64,000 nucleotides of DNA from Bifidobacterium choloepi (GTDB lineage Bacteria; Actinomycetota; Actinomycetes; Actinomycetales; Bifidobacteriaceae): NCBI RefSeq assembly GCF_010667615.1, contig NZ_VYSG01000002.1, positions 124,001 through 188,000 on the forward strand. The letters are read 5' to 3'. A model generated the notes under the pieces. The model made no database searches. It saw only the letters and a list, made by a program, of their open reading frames with translations, and was not told the DNA's origin. A program made the position numbers and the translations under genes. Numbering within the stretch: position 1 is the first letter of the stretch; the number at the start of each line of letters is the position of its first letter. Below are positions 7,877-18,280 of this stretch, piece by piece.

Positions 7877-9222
7877 AGGCCACGGTGGAGACCGAACTGA
7901 CCATTGAACGCTACGCCGACCAGGGACGCTGCGTCGGCCATATCGACGGCCGCGTCGTCTTCGTCAGGTTCGCGCTGCCGGGGGAGCGCGTCCGCGTCCG
8001 GCTCGACGAGCCGGCGAACCGCGAGGACCGCTTCTGGACCGGCGAAGTCGTCGACGTCCTCGAACCGTCGCCCGACCGGCTCGCCGAACCGGCATGGCCG
8101 CTCGCCGGCCCGCTCGCGATGGGCGGTGGCGTCGGCGGCGCCGACCTCGTCCACGTCTCGCTGCCCGGCCAGCTGGCCTGGAAGTCGGCGACGATCACCG
8201 ACCAGATGAAGCGGCTCGGCCACGTCGACGCCACGCTGCCGGCCGTGCCGGTCGAGCGCATCGCCGGCGACGAGGCGCTCGACGGCCTGCACTGGCGCAC
8301 GCGCATCGAGATGATCGCCGACGACAACGGCCACCCGTCGATGCGCCGCCGCGGCACGCACGTGCGCGTGCCGCTGGACACGATGCCGCTCGCGACGAAG
8401 GCCGTCCTCGCCGTCGCGACGGCCAACGGCATCTGGGACACCGTCCATTTCGAGCCCGGCGCGCAGATCCGCATCGCCGTGCCCGAGCCGCGCGACCTCG
8501 ACACGTCGGCGCTCGACCTCGCCAATCCCGACGACGTCCAGCGCATCCTCGCGGCCGTCGGCGACAACTACGCCATCCTCGTCGACGGCCAGCTGTTCGC
8601 CGGCAGCGACGACCTGACCGAACATGTCACCGTCGACGGCCACGACTTCGCGTACGGGGTGGCGGCGTCCGGCTTCTGGCAGATCCATCGGCAGGCCCCG
8701 CAGGTGCTGCCCGCCTACGTGCTCTCGCTCGTGCGCGGCCAGCTCGAGCGGATCGGCCGCACCGACCGGCCCGTCATCTGGGACCTGTACTCTGGCTCCG
8801 GCCTGTTCACGCTGCCGCTGGCCACGCTCGCCGGCGAGCACGCCCGCGTGTTCACCGTCGAGGGCGCGAAGGCGGCCGTCCACCACGCCCGGCACAACGC
8901 CTACGACGCCGGCCTCGACAACGTCGAGAGCTTCTGCGGCGACGTCGCCAGGACGCTCGCGCACCACGTGCCGCGGCCGTTCGCCCATCCCGACGTCGTC
9001 GTCCTCGACCCGCCGCGCGCCGGCGCGAAGGCCCGCGTCTGCCGCCAGATCGCCGACAGTGGCGCCCGCGCCGTCGTCTACATCGCCTGCGACCCGACGT
9101 CGCTGGCGCGCGACACGGCGACACTGACCCATGACCTCGACTTCCGCCTCGCCGACGTGCGCGCGTTCGACATCTATCCGAACACGCACCATGTCGAGAC
9201 CGTTGCGCTGTTCGTCAGGTGA
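7873..9222 (+). CDS. SAM-dependent RNA (uracil-5) methyltransferase, TrmA/RlmD type
   Basis: This 449-residue class I methyltransferase starts with a TRAM RNA-binding domain (about 1-65, with ERYADQGRCVGHIDGRVVFV). The Rossmann fold follows from about 290 (DLYSGSGLFTLPLA), then motif DPPRAGAK and the catalytic-cysteine loop YIACDPTSLARD with Cys406. These residues fit a methyltransferase that modifies C5 of uridine in rRNA or tRNA. The CxxxxxCGGC iron-sulfur cluster motif of RlmD/RlmC is absent; the matching stretch has Gly-rich residues without Cys. This resembles other actinobacterial paralogues. The GTG start overlaps the stop of the DUF3159 gene. The exact target base is unknown. Confidence 0.85.
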   Translation: MKATVETELTIERYADQGRCVGHIDGRVVFVRFALPGERVRVRLDEPANREDRFWTGEVVDVLEPSPDRLAEPAWPLAGPLAMGGGVGGADLVHVSLPGQLAWKSATITDQMKRLGHVDATLPAVPVERIAGDEALDGLHWRTRIEMIADDNGHPSMRRRGTHVRVPLDTMPLATKAVLAVATANGIWDTVHFEPGAQIRIAVPEPRDLDTSALDLANPDDVQRILAAVGDNYAILVDGQLFAGSDDLTEHVTVDGHDFAYGVAASGFWQIHRQAPQVLPAYVLSLVRGQLERIGRTDRPVIWDLYSGSGLFTLPLATLAGEHARVFTVEGAKAAVHHARHNAYDAGLDNVESFCGDVARTLAHHVPRPFAHPDVVVLDPPRAGAKARVCRQIADSGARAVVYIACDPTSLARDTATLTHDLDFRLADVRAFDIYPNTHHVETVALFVR

Positions 9223-9229
9223 CCGGCCG

Positions 9230-9865
9230 ATGATGTGCCCGAATCGCCGCCGAATCGCCGCCACGCTGCTCGCGCTCGCCGCGCTGCTCGCGCCGGCGCT
9301 CGCCGGCTGCGCGCCGAACGGCGCGGCCGTCGGCGACACGCAGTCGACGACGGCGAGCCCGGCGCACGACAGTGTCCAGGGCGCCCGCATCACCGTCGGC
9401 ATCATTGGCACCGCACAGGACAGCGAAACCGAACGGCAGACCGACTCGGCGATCGCGACTGCCCTGACCGACTACGGCATGGCCGCCGTCTACACGTCGC
9501 TGCAGGACGTCGCCGATCCCGACACCGTCGCCCGGCAGGCCATCGCCGACTACATTCACCGTCACGTCCACGCCGTCATGCTGTGCAACCTGACACTGAC
9601 CGACGCCAACCGCGACATGTGGACGACGTCGCTGACCGACCTGCGCAACGCCGGCATCGCCGTCGTCCTCGTCGCCCCGACCGACACGCCATCCGACCCC
9701 GACCTCTACGCCGCCGTGCTGACCGTTGGCGATTCGTCCGGCGCAATGCCGATCTCCACGGCGATCGACGACGTCGTGCGCGACTACCCCCACGAGCGTG
9801 ACCTGACCGTGACGACCGACCCGGACAAGAACACGAAGCTCAACGGGTACGCCTCGGCGGACTGA
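9230..9865 (+). CDS. Small lipoprotein with a periplasmic-binding-protein-like domain
   Basis: The 211-residue product begins with Arg residues and a hydrophobic stretch ending in the lipobox LAGC (Cys near residue 24), so it is predicted to be exported and lipid-anchored. The mature part (ITVGIIGTAQDSETERQTDSAI..., then GMAAVYTSLQDVADPDTVARQAIADY) resembles the first lobe of type 1 sugar-binding proteins (LacI/RbsB fold). It is far shorter than a full binding protein and lacks a second lobe. It lies only 7 nt after the methyltransferase stop, with two adjacent ATG codons. Longer upstream starts would overlap the methyltransferase in another frame. The ligand and role are unknown. Confidence 0.7.
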   Translation: MMCPNRRRIAATLLALAALLAPALAGCAPNGAAVGDTQSTTASPAHDSVQGARITVGIIGTAQDSETERQTDSAIATALTDYGMAAVYTSLQDVADPDTVARQAIADYIHRHVHAVMLCNLTLTDANRDMWTTSLTDLRNAGIAVVLVAPTDTPSDPDLYAAVLTVGDSSGAMPISTAIDDVVRDYPHERDLTVTTDPDKNTKLNGYASAD

Positions 9866-9997
9866 CTGCCACTCGCGGCGGGGAGCCGGACAACATGGAC
9901 CGGGCCGCGCCGGGGCGCACCTCATTCCCGGGGATGATTTACCGGACGAATCGTGCCCAATTTCGCCGACACGGAGCTGAAATCCATCATTGTCCAC

Positions 9998-10003
9998 TAG
10001 GGT
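9998..10003 (+). promoter_or_regulatory. -10 element of the P-type ATPase gene
   Basis: TAGGGT ends 7 nt before the ATG at 10011, the spacing of a leaderless transcript. No ribosome binding site precedes that ATG. Confidence 0.5.
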
Positions 10004-10010
10004 GGGGAGC

Positions 10011-12764
10011 ATGACTTCTCCAGCAGCTGCGCCGACGACGCCGACTTCACCGCGGGCGACGCTGCCCGACGTCGCCGAGGCGGGGCTGTCCGACGCCGCC
10101 GTCGCCGACCTGATCGCCGCCGGCCAGACGAACGCCGTCAAGGACAAGCCGTCGCGGTCGCTGGCCCACATCCTCCGCGAGAACATCTTCACGCTGTTCA
10201 ATGGCATCATCTTCACGGCGATGGTCTTCGTGCTGCTCACCGGCTCGTGGAAGGACGCCGTCTTCGGCTTCGTCATCCTCGTCAACACCGGCATCGGCAT
10301 CGCCACCGAGCTGCGCGCCAAGCACACGCTCGACAGGCTCTCCATCCTCGTCGAGTCGACATACACGGTGCGCCGCGGCGGTCACAACATCGACGTCGAC
10401 CACAACGACATCGTCCTCGGCGACCTGCTGTGGCTCAAGGCCGGCGACCAGGTGCCGTCCGACGCGACGATCGTCGACAGCTGGGGCGTCGAGCTCGACG
10501 AATCGATGATCACCGGCGAGTCGAGGACCATCCGCAAGCGGCCCGGCGACGGCGTCTACAGCGGCTCGACCGTCGTCTCCGGCCTCGCGCTCGCGAAGGT
10601 GACGGCCGTCGGCGCGCATTCGTACGCCGCCGAGCTGACGGCGCAGGCGAAGGTCTACAAGAAGAACATTTCCGACCTCAACAGGGGCATCAACGCCATC
10701 CTCAAGTTCATGACGTTCCTCGTCGTGCCGCTGTGCATCCTGCTCATCTGCTCGCAGATGGGCACCGTCGGCGGCTGGAGCGAGGCCATCGCGACGGGCG
10801 CGTGGCGCGAAGCCGTCGTCTCGTCGGTCGCCGGCGTCGTCGGCATGATTCCGGAAGGCCTCGTGCTGCTGACGTCGCTGAACTTCGCGCTCGCCGCCAT
10901 CCGCCTGGCCCGCAAGAACACGCTCGTCCAGGATCTCGACTCGGTCGAGACGCTCGCCCGCGTCGACGCGCTCAACCTCGACAAGACCGGCACGATCACC
11001 GACGGCACAATCCAGTTCGACTCGCTGCACCTGCTGCCGCACGGCGCCGCTGCCGATTCCGGCGTGCCGGCGCTCGCCGACGCCGAGACGCCGGCCGACC
11101 TGCTCGCCGACAACGTCCGCCTCGTCTCCGCCGACCCGGCCGTCGTCTTCGAGAAGCTGCCGACCGACGGCAGTGGCTCGCACGATTCTTCCGCGACCGG
11201 CGCGGCATCCGCAACGGCCGTTGCCGCGGCGACGCTGCCCGGCGAACGCGAGATCAAGCAGGCGCTGTACGACCTCGCCAACGAAGGCCAGCCGAACGGC
11301 ACCGGCCAGGCCGTCCTCGACGGCCTGAAATCCCGCGGATTCGCGGCCGGCCACGTCCACGTGCGCGTGCCGTTCTCGAGCGCCCGCAAGTGGAGCGCCG
11401 TCGCCTACCTGCCACAAGAATTCCCGACGGCAGCCGGCATCTGGACGATGGGCGCGCCCGAGGTGCTGCTGTCGACGATCGCCGGCGATCACAGGGCGCT
11501 GCTCGAACGCGTCAACGACTACGCCGGCCACGGCAGCCGCGTGCTGCTCGTCGCCTACGAGCCGTACTCCGCCATGAACGGCGGCACGATTCCCGCCGAC
11601 TTCGCCGACCATCCGCGACTGTCGGCGAAGGCCATCCCGATGGCAATCGTGCTGTGCTCCGAACACATCCGCGACGACGCCGAGAAGACGCTTGCCTGGT
11701 TCCGGTCGCAGGGCGTGCGCTGCCGCGTCATTTCCGGCGACAATCCGGTCACCGTCGGCGCGATCGCCGCGAAGGTCAAGCTGACCGGCGACCGGGAGCC
11801 GCGCGCGATGGACGCCCGCGACCTGCCGAAGGACATCGGCGAGCTCGCGAAGGTCATCGACGACATCGACGTGCTCGGCCGCGTGCTGCCCGACCAGAAG
11901 AAGGCGATCGTCGAGGCGCTGCACGCCCGTGGCCACACCGTCGCGATGACCGGCGACGGCGTCAACGACACGCTCGCGATCAAGGAAGCCGACCTCGGCA
12001 TCGCGATGGGCAACGCCGCGCCGGCCACGAAGGCCGTCGCCGAGGTCGTCCTCGTCGACTCGAGGTTCTCGCACCTGCCCGACGTCGTCGCCCGCGGCCG
12101 CCAGGTCATGGCGAACATGGAACGCGTCGCGTCGCTGTTCCTGACGAAGACCGTCTATTCGGCGCTGATCTCGTTCGGCGTGGTGCTCACCGGCATTTCC
12201 TACCCGTACCTGCCGCGCCACATCAGCTATATCGGCGCGCTGACGATCGGCATTCCGGCGTTCATCCTCGCGCTCGCGCCGAACACGCGCCGCTACCGTC
12301 CCGGCTTCCTCAAGCGCGTCTTCGCGTTCGCATTGCCGTGCGGCATCGCGACGGCGCTGTCGGTGCTGCTGACGGCGTGGACCATCCCGATGGCGATGCA
12401 CTGGAACATCGACCAGTCGGCCGCCGACCTGACGCAGCTGCGCTCGTGCTGCGCGATGATCCTGTTCGTCATGGGCGTCTTCGTGCTCGGCCGCGTCGCC
12501 CGGCCGCTCAACTCGTGGCGCGGCCTGCTCGTCGCCGCGTTCGCCGCGATCGGCATCGCCGGCCCGTTCATCCCGTTCGTCTCGCATTTCTTCCAGCTGT
12601 TCATTCCCGGCGGCAAGCTGCTCGCCGCCACCGGCCTCGCCCTTGTCGGCTCGGCCGCGCTGTTCTTCCTGTTCCTGTGGCTGATGCCCCGCATCCTGCC
12701 GCGCAACGATCCGTTTCCGTGGATCAAGGACGACGACGGCACGAAGCACATCGCCAAGTCATGA
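10011..12764 (+). CDS. P-type cation-transporting ATPase
   Basis: This 917-residue P-type ATPase carries an actuator domain with TGES (ESMITGESRTI, about 165-175), the phosphorylation motif DKTGT, the nucleotide-binding domain and the hinge TGDGVNDTLAIKEADLGIAMG. Around ten membrane helices are suggested, six of them after the hinge. No N-terminal Cys-rich heavy-metal domain is present, which argues against a CPx copper/zinc pump. It fits the P2/P3-like group annotated as Ca/Mn/Mg ATPases in Gram-positives, but the ion is unknown. The N-domain has a Ser/Ala-rich insert around 375-405 containing His-Asp-Ser-Ser. An alternative TTG start at 9990 is less likely because it precedes the -10 element. 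Confidence 0.9.
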   Translation: MTSPAAAPTTPTSPRATLPDVAEAGLSDAAVADLIAAGQTNAVKDKPSRSLAHILRENIFTLFNGIIFTAMVFVLLTGSWKDAVFGFVILVNTGIGIATELRAKHTLDRLSILVESTYTVRRGGHNIDVDHNDIVLGDLLWLKAGDQVPSDATIVDSWGVELDESMITGESRTIRKRPGDGVYSGSTVVSGLALAKVTAVGAHSYAAELTAQAKVYKKNISDLNRGINAILKFMTFLVVPLCILLICSQMGTVGGWSEAIATGAWREAVVSSVAGVVGMIPEGLVLLTSLNFALAAIRLARKNTLVQDLDSVETLARVDALNLDKTGTITDGTIQFDSLHLLPHGAAADSGVPALADAETPADLLADNVRLVSADPAVVFEKLPTDGSGSHDSSATGAASATAVAAATLPGEREIKQALYDLANEGQPNGTGQAVLDGLKSRGFAAGHVHVRVPFSSARKWSAVAYLPQEFPTAAGIWTMGAPEVLLSTIAGDHRALLERVNDYAGHGSRVLLVAYEPYSAMNGGTIPADFADHPRLSAKAIPMAIVLCSEHIRDDAEKTLAWFRSQGVRCRVISGDNPVTVGAIAAKVKLTGDREPRAMDARDLPKDIGELAKVIDDIDVLGRVLPDQKKAIVEALHARGHTVAMTGDGVNDTLAIKEADLGIAMGNAAPATKAVAEVVLVDSRFSHLPDVVARGRQVMANMERVASLFLTKTVYSALISFGVVLTGISYPYLPRHISYIGALTIGIPAFILALAPNTRRYRPGFLKRVFAFALPCGIATALSVLLTAWTIPMAMHWNIDQSAADLTQLRSCCAMILFVMGVFVLGRVARPLNSWRGLLVAAFAAIGIAGPFIPFVSHFFQLFIPGGKLLAATGLALVGSAALFFLFLWLMPRILPRNDPFPWIKDDDGTKHIAKS

Positions 12765-12770
12765 ACCGGT

Positions 12771-12802
12771 TGCGAGACGGAAGGCTCGTCTGCCGTCTCG
12801 CA
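12771..12802 (+). terminator. Hairpin after the P-type ATPase gene
   Basis: TGCGAGACGG and CCGTCTCGCA form a 10-bp perfect stem with a 12-nt loop, starting 7 nt after the stop codon. Confidence 0.75.
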
Positions 12803-12918
12803 TGACAGAACCCGTAACAAGCGCGTCACCCCCCGAACTGTAGTGTGAGCAGAGTGTGGGCATCGCACCCGAATGGATTGGCGTGCGCCGTTTGCCCGCC
12901 CAGTTTGGAGGAACCTCA

Positions 12919-15642
<2,724 letters not shown>

Positions 15643-15654
15643 AGCACGATCCCG

Positions 15655-15826
15655 GCTCCCTGGAAGGGAGCTGTCGAGCGCAGCGAGACTGAGGGTCGAC
15701 CGCACGATGTCGCGAAGCGACGAGTGCGCGCTGGAAGGTGACCTTGCGTTCCGGCGCGCACTCCGCCTTCGGCGGTCGTGCGGTCGACCCTCAGTCGGCT
15801 TCGCCGACAGCTCCCTTCCAGGGAGC
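15655..15826. repeat. 172-bp long inverted repeat ending in a T-tract
   Basis: Two arms of about 75 nt are near-perfect inverse complements: the left begins GCTCCCTGGAAGGGAGCTG (15655) and the right ends with its complement (15826). A loop of about 25 nt lies at the centre. Each arm contains smaller palindromes, so cruciform or branched RNA folding is possible. TTTTT follows the right arm. The GGGAGCTGTC...GACTGAGGG words resemble abundant intergenic repeats of bifidobacteria and some Clostridia. It separates acnA from the DUF262 gene and can act as a terminator for acnA. Confidence 0.8.
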
Positions 15827-15881
15827 TTTTTGCTGTACTGTTGGTCATTGGAAAACGGTCGTTCATCAAAGGGAGTTCGTC

Positions 15882-18089
15882 ATGGCGATCAGCGCGTCGG
15901 AAAAGGCCCTGTCCCGGGTGTTCACGTCGGACTACCGGTTCGTCATTCCGACGTTCCAGCGGGCCTACCAGTGGCGCCGCGAGCAGATGGCGCAACTGGT
16001 CGGGGACATCATCGACGCGTGCGGATCGTCCACCGGCCCCTACTTCCTCGGCTCGCTGATCCTCGTGCGCGAGGACGATTCGCCCGTCGCCGGCCGCCGC
16101 GACGCCGTCGCCGGCCGCCCGCAGGTCTGCCAGGTCATCGACGGCCAGCAGCGGCTCGTCTCGCTGACGATCCTGTTCGCCGTGCTCGAATATCTCGAGG
16201 ACGACGACCAGCTGACGGCGAGCCTCGACGGCCTCGTCATCGAGGCCGGCGACAAGCTGCGCGGCATCGAGCCCGAACCGCGCCTGAAACTGCGCGACAA
16301 GGACGCCGTCTTCTTCCGCGAATACGTCCAGCAGGGCAACCTCGAGATGCTGTTCGACCTGCGCGAATCCGACTGCGAGACGCAGGCGCAGCGCAACATG
16401 CTCGACAACGCGCGCTACGCCTTCGACGAGCTCGGCCGCATGAGCGCCGAGGACCGCCACCGCTTCGCCACCTACCTCGTCAACGACGTCATGCTCGTCA
16501 TCGTCGAGACCGGCGACCTGTCCGGCGCCTACCGCATCTTCGACGTCATGAACATGCGTGGCGTGCCGCTCACCGCCTCCGACGTGTTCAAGGCCAAGGT
16601 CGTCTCGTCGATCTCGCCCGGCGCCCGCGACGCCTACGCCCGCTGCTGGGACGACATCATGGAACCGTTCGGCGACGACGCCGGACGAATCGAGCGGTTC
16701 TTCGCCGACCTCCATCTCATCCTGACCGGCCGGCCGATGTGCGAGCAGCTGCTCGCCGACTTCTCCGCCGACGTGCTCGCTCCCTACTTCCACCGCGGCG
16801 ACGCGATCGACTTCATCGACGACGTGCTGCGGCCGTACGCCTGCGCCTGGCGCATCCTCGACCATCCCGGCGAAAGCATGTTCGCCGACGACGTCAAGCG
16901 GCTGCTGACCGGCCTCAACGACTATCCGAACGACGACTGGCGTCCCGTCGCGATGTGGGGAATCGTCCACTCGGTCTCGAACATCGACGATCCGGACGCC
17001 GCGGCGGCGCTCGCCGGCGACGATCCGTCCGCCCGCGCCGACCGCGCGACATCCCGCAAGCCCGACCACGCGGCGACGGAGCGCAGCGCGCCGGCCGTGC
17101 CGCCGATGTTCCACGACGTTTCACGGCTGACCGGAATGCTGGCCGCGCTCGACCGCGTCGCCGGCATCGACGTGCTCAACGGCGAGGGCGCGCTCAAGCG
17201 ACGCACGCGCGCCTGCGGCGCCATCCGCGACCTCAGGAAGGGACTGTCGCTGCAGCGCATCGGCGGCTTCGTCGTCTCCGCCGAGGAACAGCGCACGGCA
17301 ATGATGCACCTGCGCGGCGAGCTCGCGCTAAGCGACGACATGAAGCGGCTGCTGCTCATCCGCGCCAACGAGCAGCGCGCGGGGGAGGGCATCGTCCGTC
17401 CCCGCAGCCTCAACGCCGTGCGGCTGCTGCCGGAACAGGTTGGCCCGAAGTCGACGTTCGCCGACTGGCCGGCCGACCTGTGCGACTACTGGGTGGACCG
17501 GATTGGCAACTACGCGCTGACGCAGGCGAGCGGCAAGTCGATGGCGAACCTCGACGACTTCGACGAGCGACGCGACCGGATCCTCAAGAGCGCGAGCTCG
17601 CGGCGCTTCCCGCTGACGGCGCAGCTGTCCGAACTGTCGGCGCTGACGCCCGAAGCGCTGCAGGCGCGGCAGGAGGAGACGATCAAGCTCATCGCCGCCG
17701 TCTGGCAGATCCGCTACGACGAGCAGGCACTCGTGACCAGCCCGTCGACGTCAATGGCCAACCAGGCGGCCGCCGCCGGCGGCGGCCACGGTTCGTCGCA
17801 CCGCGCCAGGATCAACTCGCGGCGCGTCACCGTAGCCCAGGCCGTCAGCTCCGGCCTGCTGGCCGTCGGCGAGACTCTCGCCTGGGAACGGCCACGCAAG
17901 CACGAACGCTGGGAAATCACCGTCACCGAGGACGGCTTGCGCCTGCCCGACGGCTCGGTCGTCTCGTCGCCGACCGCCGCCGCCAAGGCCGTCTGTCCCG
18001 GCGCCTCCGCCAAGCTCGACGCCTGGAAGCGCGTCAGCGACGGCAAGAGCCTCGCCGACATCTGGCGCCTGGTGCGCAAGTACCACTGA
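15882..18089 (+). CDS. DUF262 (GmrS-like) protein with degenerate DUF1524 region and C-terminal RAMA domain
   Basis: This 735-residue protein has an N-terminal DUF262 domain with RFVIPTFQRAYQWRREQM (about 19-36) and the signature DGQQRLVSLT (87-96), which binds and hydrolyses nucleotides in GmrSD-type restriction enzymes. The middle-to-C-terminal part resembles DUF1524: IGNYALTQASGKSMANLDDF and the usual following Lys/Ser residues are present. At the position of the catalytic His-x-x-Pro the sequence is VRLLPEQ (513-519), with Arg514 replacing His. Residues about 645-735 match a RAMA domain (SSPTAAAKAV...WKRV), found in modification-dependent restriction proteins. An antiphage or modified-DNA-sensing role is inferred. 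AAAGGGA precedes the start. No partner gene is adjacent. Confidence 0.75.
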   Translation: MAISASEKALSRVFTSDYRFVIPTFQRAYQWRREQMAQLVGDIIDACGSSTGPYFLGSLILVREDDSPVAGRRDAVAGRPQVCQVIDGQQRLVSLTILFAVLEYLEDDDQLTASLDGLVIEAGDKLRGIEPEPRLKLRDKDAVFFREYVQQGNLEMLFDLRESDCETQAQRNMLDNARYAFDELGRMSAEDRHRFATYLVNDVMLVIVETGDLSGAYRIFDVMNMRGVPLTASDVFKAKVVSSISPGARDAYARCWDDIMEPFGDDAGRIERFFADLHLILTGRPMCEQLLADFSADVLAPYFHRGDAIDFIDDVLRPYACAWRILDHPGESMFADDVKRLLTGLNDYPNDDWRPVAMWGIVHSVSNIDDPDAAAALAGDDPSARADRATSRKPDHAATERSAPAVPPMFHDVSRLTGMLAALDRVAGIDVLNGEGALKRRTRACGAIRDLRKGLSLQRIGGFVVSAEEQRTAMMHLRGELALSDDMKRLLLIRANEQRAGEGIVRPRSLNAVRLLPEQVGPKSTFADWPADLCDYWVDRIGNYALTQASGKSMANLDDFDERRDRILKSASSRRFPLTAQLSELSALTPEALQARQEETIKLIAAVWQIRYDEQALVTSPSTSMANQAAAAGGGHGSSHRARINSRRVTVAQAVSSGLLAVGETLAWERPRKHERWEITVTEDGLRLPDGSVVSSPTAAAKAVCPGASAKLDAWKRVSDGKSLADIWRLVRKYH

Positions 18090-18141
18090 ACGGGTTCCCG
18101 GCCAGATCCCGAATTGTTCCCGACGGTACCCGCTCTCTGTG

Positions 18142-18182
18142 GATGTCGCAAACCCGGGCTACCAGCCCGGGTTTGCGACATC
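18142..18182 (+). terminator. GC-rich hairpin, family shared with 58813-58863
   Basis: GATGTCGCAAACCCGGGCT and its exact inverse complement form a 19-bp stem around a 3-nt loop. The same stem sequence with one transition recurs after parE. It lies between the DUF262 gene and GH31 and probably ends the former transcript. Confidence 0.8.
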
Positions 18183-18267
18183 ACGGCGGAACTGATCGGG
18201 GAGCGAGCCGGAGGCCACGGCGGGAACGGCGACGTGCCGGGGCGGCGCTGGCAGGATGGTGTCCGGC

Positions 18268-18273
18268 TACAGT
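18268..18273 (+). promoter_or_regulatory. -10 element of the GH31 gene
   Basis: TACAGT lies 7 nt before ATG 18281 with no ribosome binding site between them, predicting a leaderless mRNA. This also argues against the very long in-frame extension upstream of this ATG. Confidence 0.6.
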
Positions 18274-18280
18274 GGTCCGC

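Noticed and set aside
9131-9229. Upstream extension of the lipoprotein gene
   Set aside because: It lies inside the methyltransferase gene in another frame and would bury the signal peptide, which starts correctly at 9230.
15707-18280. Upstream extension of the GH31 frame to make a 1781-residue protein
   Set aside because: The added part overlaps the real DUF262 gene in another frame, has Arg-rich nonsense composition, and a -10 element lies 7 nt before ATG 18281.
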